The notes: generated by a model from the letters alone, not told the origin. Counted from the first letter of the stretch, positions 1-13,300 are shown. The stretch: DNA of 64,000 nucleotides from Doris montereyensis (GCA_037039925.1 JAXRKP010000689.1:170001-234000); one strand, 5' to 3'. Made by a program: numbers and translations.

Positions 1-407
1 ACTTCGTTTTATTATATATTCGGCCTTTTTAGTGGAGCTAGTCAAGTTTCAACCACAGTCAAAGTCAGCAATATGAATGACAAACGGAAGTTTCAACTAT
101 AGGTCTAACTCGGCAACTTAAGGGTTAAGAGGGGGAAACTTAACTCAAAATTATTTTTTTAAAATTACAATATTTTGTCTTTTATATTTACTGCTTTAAA
201 CATAAAACAAATTGTTATACTTATCAAAACTAAGAATAATGTTTTGAACCTGTTTATGCTGACTCAAAATGTTATTTCATGTTGATTAATGAAGGAGTTA
301 TGCATATTGAAACCTATGATAGAAAAAAATACCTAGATCTATAGACCGAATGTACGTTTATCGTAAAGATATCAATATAAAAATCAAATGATCTCCATCT
401 GCTTCAG

Positions 408-543
408 TTCAAGACACCATGCCCAACTGAATATCAACAACATGCCACAGATCCTATGACTTTTGAAACGGCTAAAAGCCCTTTGAGGCTGGTGCAGACA
501 GGTTTCCTGTTTTTAAAAGAGATATTGTTGATGTCGTGCCAGG
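408..543 (+). CDS. Exon of a sperm-tail PG-rich repeat (STPG/SHIPPO-like) protein, partial gene
   Basis: The exon begins after a pyrimidine-rich acceptor (TGCTTCAG) and ends at a consensus donor (CCAGG|GTAAGT). It reads FKTPCPTEYQQHATDPM, TFETAKSPLRLVQTGF, then, after an apparent one-base loss near 503-512, VFKRDIVDVVPG. Spliced in phase 2 to the exon at 1861 it makes VVPGPGAYEH. The P-G-P-G-x-Y motif is the hallmark of sperm-tail PG-rich repeats, found in proteins associated with ciliary and flagellar microtubules. The 5' part of the gene lies outside the window. I cannot say which family member it is. The frame break sits next to short homopolymers and may be a sequence error. Confidence 0.6.
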
Positions 544-1860
544 GTAAGTTTACTATTACTGTTATATATTTTTCTTTGGATTTCATTGAATCACTTGTTA
601 TCATATATTCAGTTTGTCCTTATGGTGCTATTATGACATTATTTGATTGTAAAATATTCACTGATAAAAAAAAAAAGTGTGACATCAAATTTGATATACT
701 ATGTCATTGTATTGATATGTATCTACAATATAGGCATTTCAGTTTCCAGGCCTAAGATTATTTTTAAAGACATCAGCTTATTCATATTCCTGGTAATCCT
801 GAGGGCAACAGAACAAGCTTAAACAACCATTGAGTTTTAAAAAACGAAATCAGATACAGTCGACTAAGCTTATAGTGATGTCCTTGGGGAGCAGAAAAAG
901 ATCACAACATGAACTACATCCATAGTTCAATACAGCCGTTTGACTACAAATTAAGGGACCGTAAGCGCTATGTACAAGAACTAGCGTAGTGGTTCTTAAA
1001 CTTTGTTGAAGGTATGAACCTCGCAAGTTTCAGAGTTCATTCACCAAACTTTTCAGTGGAGTGAGCAGAACAGACACACATGCATGTACACAGTGTGTGT
1101 ATGTGTCTTCACCTCTGCAAAATCCCTGAGACTGACTCATCGAATTCCTGGGACTTGATCGAGCCGAGGTTAATGAGAACCACTGAACTAGCACCTACGT
1201 GCATTGTCGGCACTGCAAGATGGACTGACGTTTTTACTTACCCCACCCTCTCACTTTCAATGATTGAGTCGTGTGTACACACTGCGTCATTTAAGGAAAT
1301 AGATGCTTGCACGTGTAGAATGCATAGAAATGTGTAGAAAGCAATCACGTCTAGGCCTCGTAAACGAAGGCATATTGTACTTGTACATTATCGTTAGGTT
1401 TATTTGACATGTTATCTTATATACCAATCATCAAGTAAAACTTTATCATGAAAACAATCAATACATCTGTTGACTTTTATCATAAACTGTGGAGGATGGA
1501 GGAGAAAATATATTTCCCTACAATCATCGCAACGGATATATTGAAGTCATTACAACAGATTTACTTTTTAATGATATCGGTACTGGTTCCAGGGCAAAAG
1601 ATCAGAAGATCATTGCAGCCGACTTCACTACAAGTGGAGTCGACTGTATATGTCCTTGTAGTTGTAGTCGGATGCACACTCAACATTGAAAGGATAACGA
1701 ATAAAAAAATATAATATCTACAAAATTTTATATTTCCTCAACAAAATATTATTAGTAAATAAGCTGTCTGCAGAGCATGTTATTGTGTAATGAAAAACAA
1801 GAAATTGCTGCACAATGACTCTCTTAACTTTTTCTGCTATACTTTCTCTAACTTATACAG
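544..1860 (+). other. Intron of the STPG-like gene
   Basis: AT-rich intron with a GTAAGT donor and a TTATACAG acceptor. Short open frames at 1080-1337 and 1448-1714 show no recognisable family or splice context. I see nothing else in it. Confidence 0.5.
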
Positions 1861-1986
1861 GCCTGGAGCATATGAGCATCAGATCCCTCACAATCGTAAG
1901 TTCAATGGCATCAGTCATTTGGAGGAGGCCCCATTTTGTTGCCAAGCATTACTGTGAGGAGTACGATTGACAAAAACACAGACAAG
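1861..1986 (+). CDS. Second visible STPG-like exon (PGPGAYE repeat)
   Basis: Joins the exon ending at 543 in phase 2 to complete P-G-P-G-A-Y-E, followed by HQIPHNRKFNGISHLEEAPF. The APF that follows is typical of the second half of a SHIPPO unit. The direct frame then reaches a stop, but a one-base shift around 1934-1940 continues open as LPSITVRSTIDKNTDK to the donor AAG|GTATCT. Two exons with a matching phase and a family motif make a chance open frame unlikely. The protein probably binds ciliary or flagellar microtubules; that role is inferred from the family. Confidence 0.6.
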
Positions 1987-2554
1987 GTATCTATTGAATT
2001 GTTTATCAAAGGAGATACTCAGGCTTATGAAGATGAACATTGTTGATTCTTATTTAATAGTGGGATTGAACTGTCAGCAATGAAATGTTTAGAAAGACAT
2101 GTTATAAGTATTTTTTGTTTACATTTATATCAGTCTTAATTTTAAGTTTGGTGCTTTAATTTCCCTTCAGTGCTCGAATGAAATGAAGGGGAAAAAGTGT
2201 CTTTGTTTATCCAGCTACATGCATTGATGATGACTGACAATGATAAAGAAAGAATGGAGATCCACAATTTAAATTAACCTTATTTGAGATGAAAAGCAAT
2301 TTAAGTAAAGAAAGGAATGATGCTGATAATATTTGAACAGAAGACTCAGAAGAAAACAATGAGTTTATTTAATGTTATATATATTATGAAGTTGCCAATT
2401 GTCCTAAAAATAGAGAAAAAAACTACACTTTATTTTAAACTTGACCCTCCTAAAACACAAATAAGAGAAGTACAAAGGAACAAACTAAAATAATACAATC
2501 ACATCAAATATTTCTCTAACTCTAATGATAAACATTAACCTGCCCCGGATTCTG

Positions 2555-3440
2555 GGAATGCCATTTTTGCCGAAAATGGGAAAAATCTAGTTTATCATAC
2601 TAGTGGATAGAGCAGTTCATTCCCGTCACAATGATATCATATAAAGAGCTCGGTATCGATTCTTTGAATTTATATGAATTTTTTAGAAGCGATACAGGCC
2701 TATCTTTCAACACAGCTATTATGCGCTAAAAGCCAGAAATATTATCTAAAGTACAGCAAGTTAGTACTCATTTTGATCATCACAATAAACGCTATCTCAA
2801 AAAAACTGATTTGAGGATCTTTTATGAATATTATCTTAGATTGACTAGAAGATATGGGACATATTCTGCGCACCTATTATCAAAAGGCACCATCTCAAAA
2901 TTAGTAAAAGTTGCTGGTGCACTTGAAACAGTGTCAACAAGAAGTAGTTGAGAGCCTCTCAAGGTTTTATAATGTATCAAAGTATTGTCCTACTCTTTTC
3001 TAAGGTTTCTGGGAGAAAAATATATTCAAATAACAGAAAATAAGAGATAAACTATGATTTTTTCAAAATCTTGTTTTTGTTCATGATTTCGTATCTACTG
3101 TTTTATTTCTCAACGTATCTTCATGAATTTTGGTATGAATGTTGAGTGGGGGAAAACAAAAAGAAATAGTCAGATGTTTTTTTTTTAATATGTATTATAG
3201 TTAAAAATATGATCCGTTAAAATTTTGATATTGTATTTGTATCAAATAAGGTGTGTGCCAATTTTGAAATAAATTTGTTGAAAAAATGTAGAAGCTATCG
3301 ATATTGAACGTGGTGAAATTTGGGGACAAAATCCAAGATGGCCACCGTTTCCATGGCAACCAGAAGCATCAGGAAAAAAACAAAGATGTATTTCAACTCA
3401 GTACACCATGCCCATTACACCTGTACATAAGTTAATTTGA
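2555..3440 (+). repeat. R1 dispersed noncoding repeat, copy 1
   Basis: About 0.9 kb beginning GGAATGCCATTTTT and ending near the shared text CACCATGCCCATTACA. The same order of landmarks (ATACTAGTGGATAGAGCAG, GATACAGGC, CAACACAGCTATTA, GGCCACCGTTTCCATGGCAAC) recurs at 41779-42775 and, split in two, at 55655-56092 plus 57185-57782. No coding capacity or terminal repeats are evident. Confidence 0.8.
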
Positions 3441-3449
3441 TGACAAATG

Positions 3450-3720
3450 ACAAACGATTAAAATTACCAGTTCCATGTTGATTGTTATCATTGCAATCAC
3501 AAGAATCCTTAAATATATTTTTGGGTTTTTTTTCAGCTACTTAATACAAAGGGATGATTTAATACTTTCTCAGTTTATGACCTGGATAGGACTGTAACAA
3601 ATAAATAACATTTATTTTAGTTTTATTGCTGATGATAATTCATAGGATTTTGTTTATTTTGTCATGAGACTAAAAGTGGAAAATATTCAGGTTGCAGACT
3701 TAGGCTGAATGTGGTCAATA
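3450..3720 (+). repeat. Diverged direct duplicate of 4195-4530
   Basis: ATTACCAGTTCCATGTTGAT, TTTTTTTCAGCTACT, then GTCATGAGACTA... recur in the same order at 4201, 4300 and 4484. The copy here has lost the open frame that the second copy keeps at 4306-4387. Confidence 0.6.
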
Positions 3721-4305
3721 GGGATAAAAATCCTGGCAATGTTAAATAAAGTTCCTTAAGGCCATTACAGCCACTATAATTTTGCTGGAGTTTATCCTGG
3801 ATTCTGTGAAAAAACAGTAAAGTGTCAGAACATATGAATGATTATAATAGTCAAACCTGCCACAGGCTAACGGCCTGTTCAGGATGACAGATTTTTTATT
3901 ATATCACCTGTTCACGCTTTATCATCTAAACGCAATTTACTCAATTGGTAAACTTTTTAAAAAAAAAAGATAATCATTTATTCAAGCTGTTATTGAAAAG
4001 ACAGCAAGAACTCTCTTGCAATTCTTGCATAAACCTCTCAGGTCAATGTTCACACACTGACTAATAGTTTATTACAAAACGTAATAGTGTCGGGGCAAGT
4101 TACAAGCATACAGCTATACAAGATTTTTAACATTCTTAACAATTGGATTTCATGATAGGCTACTTGATGACAAACACACAACACACAATGTGAACTGTGA
4201 ATTACCAGTTCCATGTTGATTGTTATCATTGAACAGTACAAATTTCTTATCGTCTTATATCAGAAGAATGAAAGATTAAAATCTGTAAAGATGTTTATTT
4301 TTCAG

Positions 4306-4387
4306 CTACTCATTGACAAAGGAAGAAAAGTTAAAGATTATCAATGAATTAAGTCAAGTGGCAGCCAGAATTTTGCCTGACTTATAA
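4306..4387 (+). CDS. Candidate last coding exon of the STPG-like gene
   Basis: After a TATTTTTCAG acceptor, the phase-2 frame reads YSLTKEEKLKIINELSQVAA then RILPDL and a TAA stop. The charged, helix-like composition resembles real coding sequence. The phase does not match the exon ending at 1986 (phase 0 after frame correction), so either another exon lies between them or an indel intervenes. It sits in the second member of a local duplication whose first member (3535) is degenerate. The link to the STPG gene is an inference. A rival terminal exon after TTTTTACGCAG at 4639-4692 is weaker. Confidence 0.35.
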
Positions 4388-6150
4388 AACTAACCATATT
4401 TATTATCCCATACATGTGAATTTAAATTTGTTTTCTGCTGATGCAGTTAATGTAAATAGGATTTTTTTGTTTATAAATTATATCATGAGACTAGAAAGAA
4501 GGAAACTATTCATGTGTTTTTGTTTATAGTTCTATTGGGGATTTGAATGTTGAATAAAATAAACCAATAAAAATGCTGCAATTATTGTTACTTATCCTCT
4601 TATACTTTTCTTATCAGTATCATACTTTTTTTACGCAGGTTTTCTGTTATTCATCTGAAACAATTGGTGGAATCCGAAAAACCTTGCAGTAACTGAGTGT
4701 CTGTGAATCCTTTGGTAGGCATGACATGAATGATGAATGACTGTATTATATGTGCTTGGAAATATTGATGCAATTCTTGTGATTTGGTATGGATGATGGG
4801 TCAGTGCAAATATTCTCATACCACTCTCTTCTCTTGCTTTTTCTCTATTATCATGACACTAGGGCTCATTCTGTCCCCAGAGGTTTATATATACATGTGT
4901 GGTTCTTAACCATCAATGATTGTCTCACAAACCAGGAGCCCTTGGTTTGAATCCAATCCTTCGAATGCAATTTATTCTTTACATGGATTTACTTTAGATG
5001 AACCATCCTTTGATTCAAGGTAGACTGTACCTATCATTTAGTGGTAGCATTAGTAACAGTGACAGACATGGATGAAAAAACTCAAGAAGTCCCAAGCTGT
5101 ACATGTCTAAAAATTTTACTCCAAAATTTCTGCTGCAAATGATGCATATCGCTGAATAAATAAAGAAATAACTGAACTTGCAACTGTAGGCCCTACTTGA
5201 CTTTCGTCCACCCATGATATTGATAATACAGTAATTTTCTTCAAATCAAGAGCCTACAACTGAATATGCTATTGTTTTATACATGTATAAGTTATCATCA
5301 CACTTTAATTAAGTAGAGCTATGTCTATATCGCCAGAATTCTGTGTTTCATAACTTAACCAGTCATTTTAGTCAATGTAATGAATAAAAGCAATATATGT
5401 AATGTAAGATGAGCATCATGCATGCAAAATTGCCATGGTCTCTCACTCTCAAGGTACTGAGGCTTGTGAAAATGACTTGTTTTCGTAACACTAACACCAC
5501 AGAAATAGGCACAGGACGCAAGTCAAAATCCTGTATTCCTATCATTTTAATCTTGTGGATGTATCATGTGTGATACTGATACCAATCTAAGTCTAAGCAA
5601 ACAGTAGCAATCAGGCATGACCAAAAAATTAGTGACATATAAATTATACAATACAAATAGGTCTACATGCAGTAAAGCTCATCCTGTTGTTGACATTATG
5701 ACAAATTGTTACTAGATCTTGGGGTGTTACAGACAAGTTTTTCACTAAAATAAAAATGCCAAGAATGAACTTTGCTAAAGGATTCAAGTTGAATCCGACA
5801 TGTCACACCTTTCTCTCGTGAATCTCTGATTCAGATTCAGAGTCTGAGTAGTCTGAGCCTGAGTGCATTTTTTTCCTTTTTTGATGTTTATTATTTTAGA
5901 TGCACTCCAATGTGTCTAGTGTGACACTTTATTGTTATTGTACTGAATATTCTTGATGAATTCCATAGTAGTTTGGTATTGCTAAACCCTGTCATCCATT
6001 GCATTGAAAAAAACCCATGTAAAAACAAACTTTGAATAGTAGAGATATGAAGTATCTTCAAGTGACAAACAAATTTAAATTTATGTCCTATACTATAGAA
6101 TTAGAATACATGTACAATAGAACATACAGGTAGGTTTATCTGTTTCACTG
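4388..6150. other. Intergenic, no gene recognised
   Basis: AT-rich unique-looking sequence between the STPG-like gene and a dispersed repeat. Only short unsupported open frames are present. AATAAA near 5157 could serve the STPG-like transcript. Confidence 0.4.
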
Positions 6151-6530
6151 AATTGCAATGTACCCTGTCCACCATGTATGCAACGATCTCAGGGTGAATT
6201 AAGATTTGTTTGTTCAATTGCAAGTTTCCTCACCCACCAGTTGCTGTGATCTCAGGGTGAATTAAGAAGAGGAAACAGCAAAATGAAAAAAACAAGTAAA
6301 TGGGTGAAAATGAAAGGAATGAAGTAAGATCTACCTACCAAAGTACCAGCAGCACCTGCCATTGCCAACCACCCACAGTAAATTAAGAGAAAATAGCATG
6401 ATGAAAGACACATGAAAGGGTGACCTACCAGTAGCACCCGACAACCACTCCCACTACATAGAATATACAACAATTTAGACGTAGAAGTAGAAGGAAAGAA
6501 ACAAAACAAATAAAAACAGAACCATCAAAA
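6150..6530 (+). repeat. R4 dispersed repeat (GATCTCAGGGTGAATT family)
   Basis: Contains GATCTCAGGGTGAATTAAG twice, GAGGAAACAGCAA and CTACCAGTAGCACC...CAACCAC. Related blocks occur at 53565-53830 and 57890-58215 (+), and reverse-oriented pieces at 30990-31075 and 36690-36810. Confidence 0.55.
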
Positions 6531-6867
6531 ACGAAACAAAACAAAACACAAACAAAAAAACTCACAAAGAAAGCGTACAAAACTTTCATTTAATTGTCTT
6601 TATTTTTGGATCTTATCTTTTAAATTATATACATAACAAATTTTATGAGAGCAAAAATGCAACTTCTTTCATCAAAATGACAATTCAAAACTTATATCAA
6701 CAAACGGACAAGAAAAAAAGTCATGACTATATTCTGAAAGTGAAATCCATTCAGGCATCATTCATTTCATTTCAAACAATTAAAAATAAAAGCAATTTGT
6801 ATTTTGGACTAGAAAAAAAGAGACCAATGGTGCTTCTCCTCAATAGAAGATGTATTGTCTGCATTGT

Positions 6868-7170
6868 GCCATCGGTGGCTGAGTGGTTAGGCTACCAGAC
6901 AGGATCATGAGGTCCCATGTTCGAATCCCAGCAAAGCTAGCCTCGATGTTGTGTTCCTTGGAAAAGATATGTAACACCCATTTCCCGATCAATCCAGGTG
7001 CAAATGGGTACAAGCACTAGCTGCGGAGTAAAATCCTCTATTAGACTAGCGTCCTATCCAGGAGGTGATTATTGTTATTATCACCTGTTCCGCTTCACGC
7101 TATTAAAACAGGGATAAGCCATTTAGCAGTAGCAGCCTGAAGGGACTTTTTGTTTTTAGTCTGTATTGCT
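6868..7170 (+). mobile_element. tRNA-derived SINE, family S1
   Basis: The head carries a pol III A box (TGGCTGAGTGGTTAGG) and B box (GTTCGAATCCC) in tRNA spacing. It is followed by a body with GGTGCAAATGGGTACAAG, CCAGGAGGTGATTATT and ATCACCTGTTCCGCTTCACG. Other copies are at 19340-19565 (-), 59815-59940 (+), 59945-60225 (-) and a degraded one at 32460-32725. It is not a functional tRNA because no acceptor stem closes. Confidence 0.75.
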
Positions 7171-7199
7171 AAAAGCTCCACTACGTTGTTTTGGCCTAA

Positions 7200-8500
7200 G
7201 GCTTAATTAAGGACATTGTGGCCACAACAATAAAATGACACCATTCATGCCAACTCTTTTCAGAGTCCTCTCCAATCAATTGTAGTATTTGTAGCTCATA
7301 AAATCACTTAGTAACTTATCATTTATTTGAATACTAAGATGATATTTTTCGTGACAAAAGAAAACAATTCAAGTTCTAAGATGATGAAGTTCACTTGACA
7401 AAATTAAGACTAAGACAAATGGAGGATATCTTTTGGACCATAGAGGTCAGTACGAAGAAAACGATATCTTACATTTGACACGTCAATCTTCAGCATTGCC
7501 TTCCTCACTACAAGTAAGCAGGTGTCATAAAAGGGTTTGAATTTAGACTCATTTAAAGACTTGTAAGACCGCATACGATTAGATCTACATCTTCAATTTT
7601 AAACCAATTGCCTATTTTGTCAAGCGCTTCTCAGAGATACTAATAATTATGATGGCCAGTATACGATGATTGGGTGAGAGTAAGCTCCTGGCACATTCAC
7701 CTTCTACCCGCAAGTTGTACCGTACTACATCATCATCGCACGATGTGTTACATACTCTATTACACAGCATGTTGAACGAAGGAAGAGGCATAAAATTCTC
7801 ACCCACCTCTCACTCTTCTGATCAGTCACAATAGTTACATCTCAATGCTGACAATACGATGTAGACCTACACTTATTTATTGGTGGCCACCACCCATCTC
7901 CCCCCCGCTTGCTCGCTTTCACTCTGACCGGTACAGTCGCATTGGGTACGATAGACTTGGAGAAAGGATAGACAGACATAATAAACGGGCCATGTGGCCG
8001 ACCACACACCAACACCTGAATGGATTTTAATTTGCGTTAATTGAATTGGATCTTGTGATGCAGGGTGAAGGCAAGTGGAGGAGTGTTTAATAATCATCAA
8101 TACAGGTACATTTGTATTGATCATGCTCTAATTTGGGGGTTGACGGCCGTGGTTGCCATTGAAACATTCACTTATGCAATCGTATTTTATTCATTTTACC
8201 ACTACGGGCTGTGAAAAAACATTGACTTGAAAGGCAGAATTATTAACTCGATGTCGACTTTTTATGCATTAAAAAATGTGTTGGGGATGGAACTAAAAAA
8301 ACATTGACTTAGCTATTCTATGACAATTCATGACTAGCTTTGTTCAAATGAAATCAATTACTCTTTCACACAGACTGAACGACTAACAACGCATTGCTGC
8401 TATGTTTAAACACTTGTTATACTATAAGGAAAACAAATGTAATGTCATTTATTTTGTCAATTTGGACCAATGTTATATGATTTTAAAATGTTGTTCAATA
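7200..8500. other. No gene recognised
   Basis: Unique-looking sequence with short unsupported open frames at 7612-7806 (-) and 7845-8124 on both strands. Lies downstream of MZT1; TTTATT (AATAAA on the minus strand) near 8448 and 8515 are possible MZT1 poly(A) signals. Confidence 0.35.
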
Positions 8501-8511
8501 TAAACATAGTA

Positions 8512-8736
8512 TTATTTATTAAAATAAGAAAAGTTTGTGAAACATGGATGACAACAGATGATGCCCATGAATGAAGTGCTGTAAGGGCTATACATCAATG
8601 TCCACTGGAGGATTTGAGCACTGGCAGCTTCAATTGGAAAGCTGCTTAGTTGCTCCTCCGTGTGTTGGGTTTGTGTTGTGTCACTTTTTAGACAGGTTTC
8701 TTTCGTTTTTCTGAAAGCAGATATTGCTTCACTGAC
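8512..8736 (-). other. Possible 3' exon of MZT1 (untranslated or alternative C terminus)
   Basis: On the minus strand a good acceptor (TTGTTCTCACACTCACAG) precedes an open frame containing VSEAISAFRKTKETC. Splicing from the GTAAAG at 10172 would enter in another frame and stop almost at once (G-Q-stop). It may therefore be a 3' UTR exon, or unrelated. Reading exon 2 through gives a C terminus of the expected length, so I prefer that model. Confidence 0.25.
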
Positions 8737-9834
8737 CTGTGAGTGTGAGAACAAGAAAAAATCATATAAAAAAATGACAAAACTTGGAAGTATGCTTCAC
8801 TTTCAATTCTTCTTTTCAGCTAGCTTTTAATTTCTAATCTAATTACACTTCTGTGGCCTACCCATTTTCAAACAAAGGGTGTCAACAAAGAAATAGGTGT
8901 CATGAATTTGTTAATTTTGTTACAAAAGGATCTGAAAATTTCATAAGAATTGACGAAGGCAAGCCACAGGGATTATGCACCATATAACATAACCGAATTT
9001 CAAATAATGCAAAATGTACACTAAAAATTCCTGTCAATAAATGGATTGTTGCATTCTTCGTTTCGTTCTAACGTCTTAACTCATAGACTAACCAAGGTTT
9101 GACACAAGATTATGGCGTGGGTACCCAAAAAAAAGTAGAGTGGTTTAAAAAAAAGTAACTTATTTATTTGTTATTATTTTCTTCATTTTTTAAACACAGT
9201 GTACATAAAAGATCAAACTTTATATTGCCACCAATAAAAATCGGCTGTGTGTCATTATTTGTCTAGTGAAGATGAGCGAAAGGGTGAAATTGAGAAGCTA
9301 AAAATCATTTTGGGGCGGAGACATCATTCACCAATTCTATCAACAAAAAAGATGTCAGATAATGAAAACAATGAGCCGGTAAACTAATCGAAAACATTGC
9401 GGTCTATGCTGTTTCTGACTTGTAGTACTATTAGTTATGTTGTAAGATTGCAGAAAACAGGTTAAGTCAAAGGCTTGCACTGCCAGCAGTAAAAAATTCA
9501 TAAAAAATCAACTACTCACGCTAGAGAGCTCGTTCCGGGTAGGAAAACGGAAGTAGAATATAAGCCTAGCAAATGCTCCAGACCGCAATCATGTATATGC
9601 GATCTTTCTATAGTTATGACCCGGCAACATTATGATCACACACGTGCGACAATTATACTGTGGCGTAAGTGTAGCATGACCACACCCATGCGACAGTGGT
9701 AGTCTATCAGTTGAACTTCTAACTCAATTTCTGCATCGACTTAAAAAATCTTCCCAGATTTAGATCTAGACTAAAAAATCTTAGGTTAAATAGAACTTGA
9801 GTAACCTCAAGAAATAAAGTTTTCTGAATTAAGG

Positions 9835-10055
9835 GGGACTCGATAGTCCAGAGGCAAGGTGTCATGGGTTCAAGCCCAGCCAGTGGTTGAACAATTTTCT
9901 TGTTTTTTCGAGTACATCTTGGTCCAGGAAGACAGATTGACATCTAGTCCCATCGAAGATGATAATAAAAGGAGGTCTCATGTGCAGGCCACAACACTGT
10001 GTATGTTAAAGATCCCTTGGCTGTTTACAGGGCAGTCTGGGCAAAATCAAAAATA
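9835..10055 (+). mobile_element. SINE-like element, family S2
   Basis: Shares GGGGGACTCGATAGTCCAGA, AAAAGGAGGTCTCATGTGCA and AAGATCCCTTGGCTGTTTAC with copies at 16950-17215 and 55262-55490. The head GTGTCATGGGTTCAAGCCC resembles a pol III B box. No coding capacity. Confidence 0.65.
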
Positions 10056-10152
10056 AATTTTCCTAATAACATTTTTTCTTTTCTTTTGTCTTGATTAATT
10101 GTTAGAAGGAAGTATCATTAGAAGCTGAAAGTTTTATATATTATATATATAT

Positions 10153-10322
10153 TCAAAGTGACATTGCTTTACCTTGATTAAATGATGCAGATTCTTTCCG
10201 CAGTTCTAGAATGACCTGGGCTAATGTCTCTGGATTAATCCCATTTTCACAAAGGCGAAGACAGAGCGCCATTGTTTCTTCAGTGAGTCCTGTATTGAGA
10301 AGCCTTGACATTTCCATTAATA
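10153..10322 (-). CDS. MZT1: MZT1 coding exon 2
   Basis: Acceptor CATTTTTTACAG, then TA completing the ATA codon begun in exon 1. It encodes the whole conserved core and ends at a TGA giving ...GKAMSL, the same number of residues after ELRK as in human MZT1. Confidence 0.88.
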
Positions 10323-13300
10323 CTGTAAAAAATGAAAACACAAAATAGAAAGATATATGAAAGAATCTAGATCTCATTTTTTATAGTTTAAAGTATTGAA
10401 ATTCTTTGAAGGATAGCTAATTCCAACATATAAACATAAGTACATATCGAAAAACAGATTCTAAACACGCAAACTAATTTTTACTTGCAGGATACCCGTA
10501 TAATATTCCAGAAAACACTGACAATTCAATTTAAATCAAACAATCGATCGATGACCTTTCTGGTGAAGTGGGACAGTAGCTTTGGGAACTCCGAAAGGTG
10601 TCTCCAGCCCTCCATCCTAATTTCTCTTAGTCTCTGCCGATAACTTAGGGTTTCTTTAAACAAAAATTACAGTTAACCCTCGTAAATATAATATACTTTT
10701 CGAGATAAATACAGACCGTGTTGTTATTGTAAGGGAAATTTGGGACATTCCTTGGCACCAACCAATCAAAATGAACAAAACAAATGGGTCCTATTCCTAA
10801 ATATTACAAGGTGGACTTAAAGACTATTGTGAGATCTTTCAATAGGATGATTGGCACCGTTTGACCCAGAAATGAATGTAACTAAAAAACTGGCTAGTGA
10901 CTGATGTATAATTATTACGGTATGCCAAAAGTATTAACCATCAGATATATAAGTATTTTCTTGAGGCTCTTTCCATGTGCCACCTGTAAACCACCGGACG
11001 TGAAGGACGGATATTTCTGTGCAGGCAGGGGAGGGGTAGAAAACAATATGAATCTGTCAAAATTGACACTCTGTTACCGAACCACTGAGTAGAACTGACT
11101 AAGGCACGCTTCATCCAAAAAGAGAGTGTGGCAGCCTTTTTGTTTTGGTTTTCATAAATGGTTGCATCGACGAATACTCAAATGCCACTGTACTAATGTA
11201 TGATAATAACATTATAGAAGAATCCCATTAAAGACAGCCTTTCTATGTATGACATGTACTTGCGTTTGAAAGATTATATTTGAAGACGTAATGAGATGCA
11301 TCCATGTAATAGTGTAAATCATTTGCACTCGTCAAACTTTGAACCTTCGTTCAATGCTACGTCATGGCTAACCTTGACACTGACACTAGCAACATCCTTG
11401 ACTTGAGAAATCCCTTGCTGTTATCAGCTCTGGTTCGTGGAGGAGTCATTGAAGGACTTGAGGAAATGATATCGTCGTCATCAATGAAGATGATGACATT
11501 CCTATCAATGAACCAACCACATTGCCGGCTCCGTCACCAACGCAAGCCACTAGTGCTACTGAGGAGGAGGATGTGTCTGGCGTCTCTAACAACAACGAAG
11601 GCGTGTCATGGAGCAACGGGAACTGACAACTGTCAGTCCACACTTTTACAAGGACATCTGGCCCCTGTGTTGACACTTCATTATTGCCAACACCACCGGT
11701 CTTTCTGCGCCTATGTCAGCTAATGCTTTCCTCTGACAAGAACACCTGTCAACCAAAAGCCATTTCAGCAAGTGGGTCGACACTACAGCAGGCAAGCTCT
11801 GGGATTTCCTGGGTCTGAGTCTGATTACGGCAATAGGAGTCGTCAAACCTAGATGACTAGTGGAGCATTGACGAGCTGTTCTCCATGCCATTCTTCTCCA
11901 CGATAATAAGGAATCGCTTCCTCATGCTCCTCACCTTCCTTCATGGCAACAACAATACAAATTTTATTAAGAAAGACAGGCAATGATTTGATCAAACCTG
12001 CCACTCTAAATTTTAAAAAACCAGGACCTATATGCCCTGTCCTGGTATTTTCTGTTTCCTTCCAAAAAAAGTTAAATTTCTATGCTTCAATGCCTCTTTT
12101 ATATCTTCTTCCCACTTTCTCCGAGGTCTGCCTTTTGGTCTTTTACCTTGGGCTTTCATATTGTATACTGATTTAGCTTTTCTATTGTCATTCATTCTGT
12201 TTACATGCCCAAACCATCTCAATTGATTTGTTACTTTCTTAGTTTTTATGCCATCTGCTTTGGTTTGATCTCTTATTGTTATGTTTCTGATTTTGTCTCT
12301 TTTAGTTTTCCCTACTATTAGTTATCCCAGACTACCGCTTAGCAGCGGGCGAATTTGCCGTCATCGACCGAAAATAAGGTCGTCTTAATCCTTCTATCTC
12401 TCTTTTAAATCAAACTCAACCTACGCAAAAAACTACTAGGTTATACTTAAAGATCTGCTCTGTACGAAGATCTAAGCGGTTTTACTAGTATATTAGTAGT
12501 AAAAGAGATAAAGCTCTTCAAAAATAGCTAACTTAACGGTGTACATCGCCGATTTTCATCGCTCAAAAACGGCTGGCACACACTATAAATTCATGTGTTT
12601 CTCCAATTGCCTCGCGCGATGCGTTGAACTTACCTATCGCTTTGCAATGAAGTGTGTTAAATTAGCCTTTGAATGAGCTTTCCTGTGCTATCAATTTCTC
12701 CAAGCTCCGATATCTATAAATAGCTTTAAACTTCGCGGAAAGTTGACCTATTTAGAGTCGGGAAAATCCGATCTTTGCCGATTGAAAATGACTAAGAGAT
12801 TTATATACTCGAATACAGTGTCCTCTTCCGGTTATCATGTCCAAAAATGACTATGATTGGTTGAATCAACGCGTCGCGCCATCTATGAAAGCAAATGTAG
12901 TGCCTTCCCTTTACGCCCGTTCTCGAGATTTCAGTACTTTCACTTTCACTTTGAAACTGACTGCCTAGTGATCAGCACCAGAACAACACCACTCTCCCGC
13001 TCTACTTCATTCCGATTTTTAGATCTAGATAAACTTCTTTTCTCATTCAAAAATGGATATGGATCTTCTTGAAATGTGTGGTAAGTATTTCCTCTATTTT
13101 CTTTTAAATATTAAGAATAAGATACATAATATGACCCACTTGTTGCTTCGATTGTTGACAAATTTGACTGGAGAACGATTGTTTGGTGATTTGGAATTAG
13201 ACTATGACATGCATAAGCGTAGAAGAGCTAATTTACACTTAAGGTCCACTATCAATATGTGGAAGCATAATAAGACTGTACATTGGTTTTGTAGTTTGCG

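Noticed and set aside
6252..6509. 85-codon minus-strand frame with hydrophobic stretches
   Set aside because: Lies within a dispersed repeat (R4) with no conserved frame between copies.
6868..6945. tRNA gene
   Set aside because: A and B boxes are present but no complete cloverleaf or acceptor stem; it is the head of a multicopy SINE.
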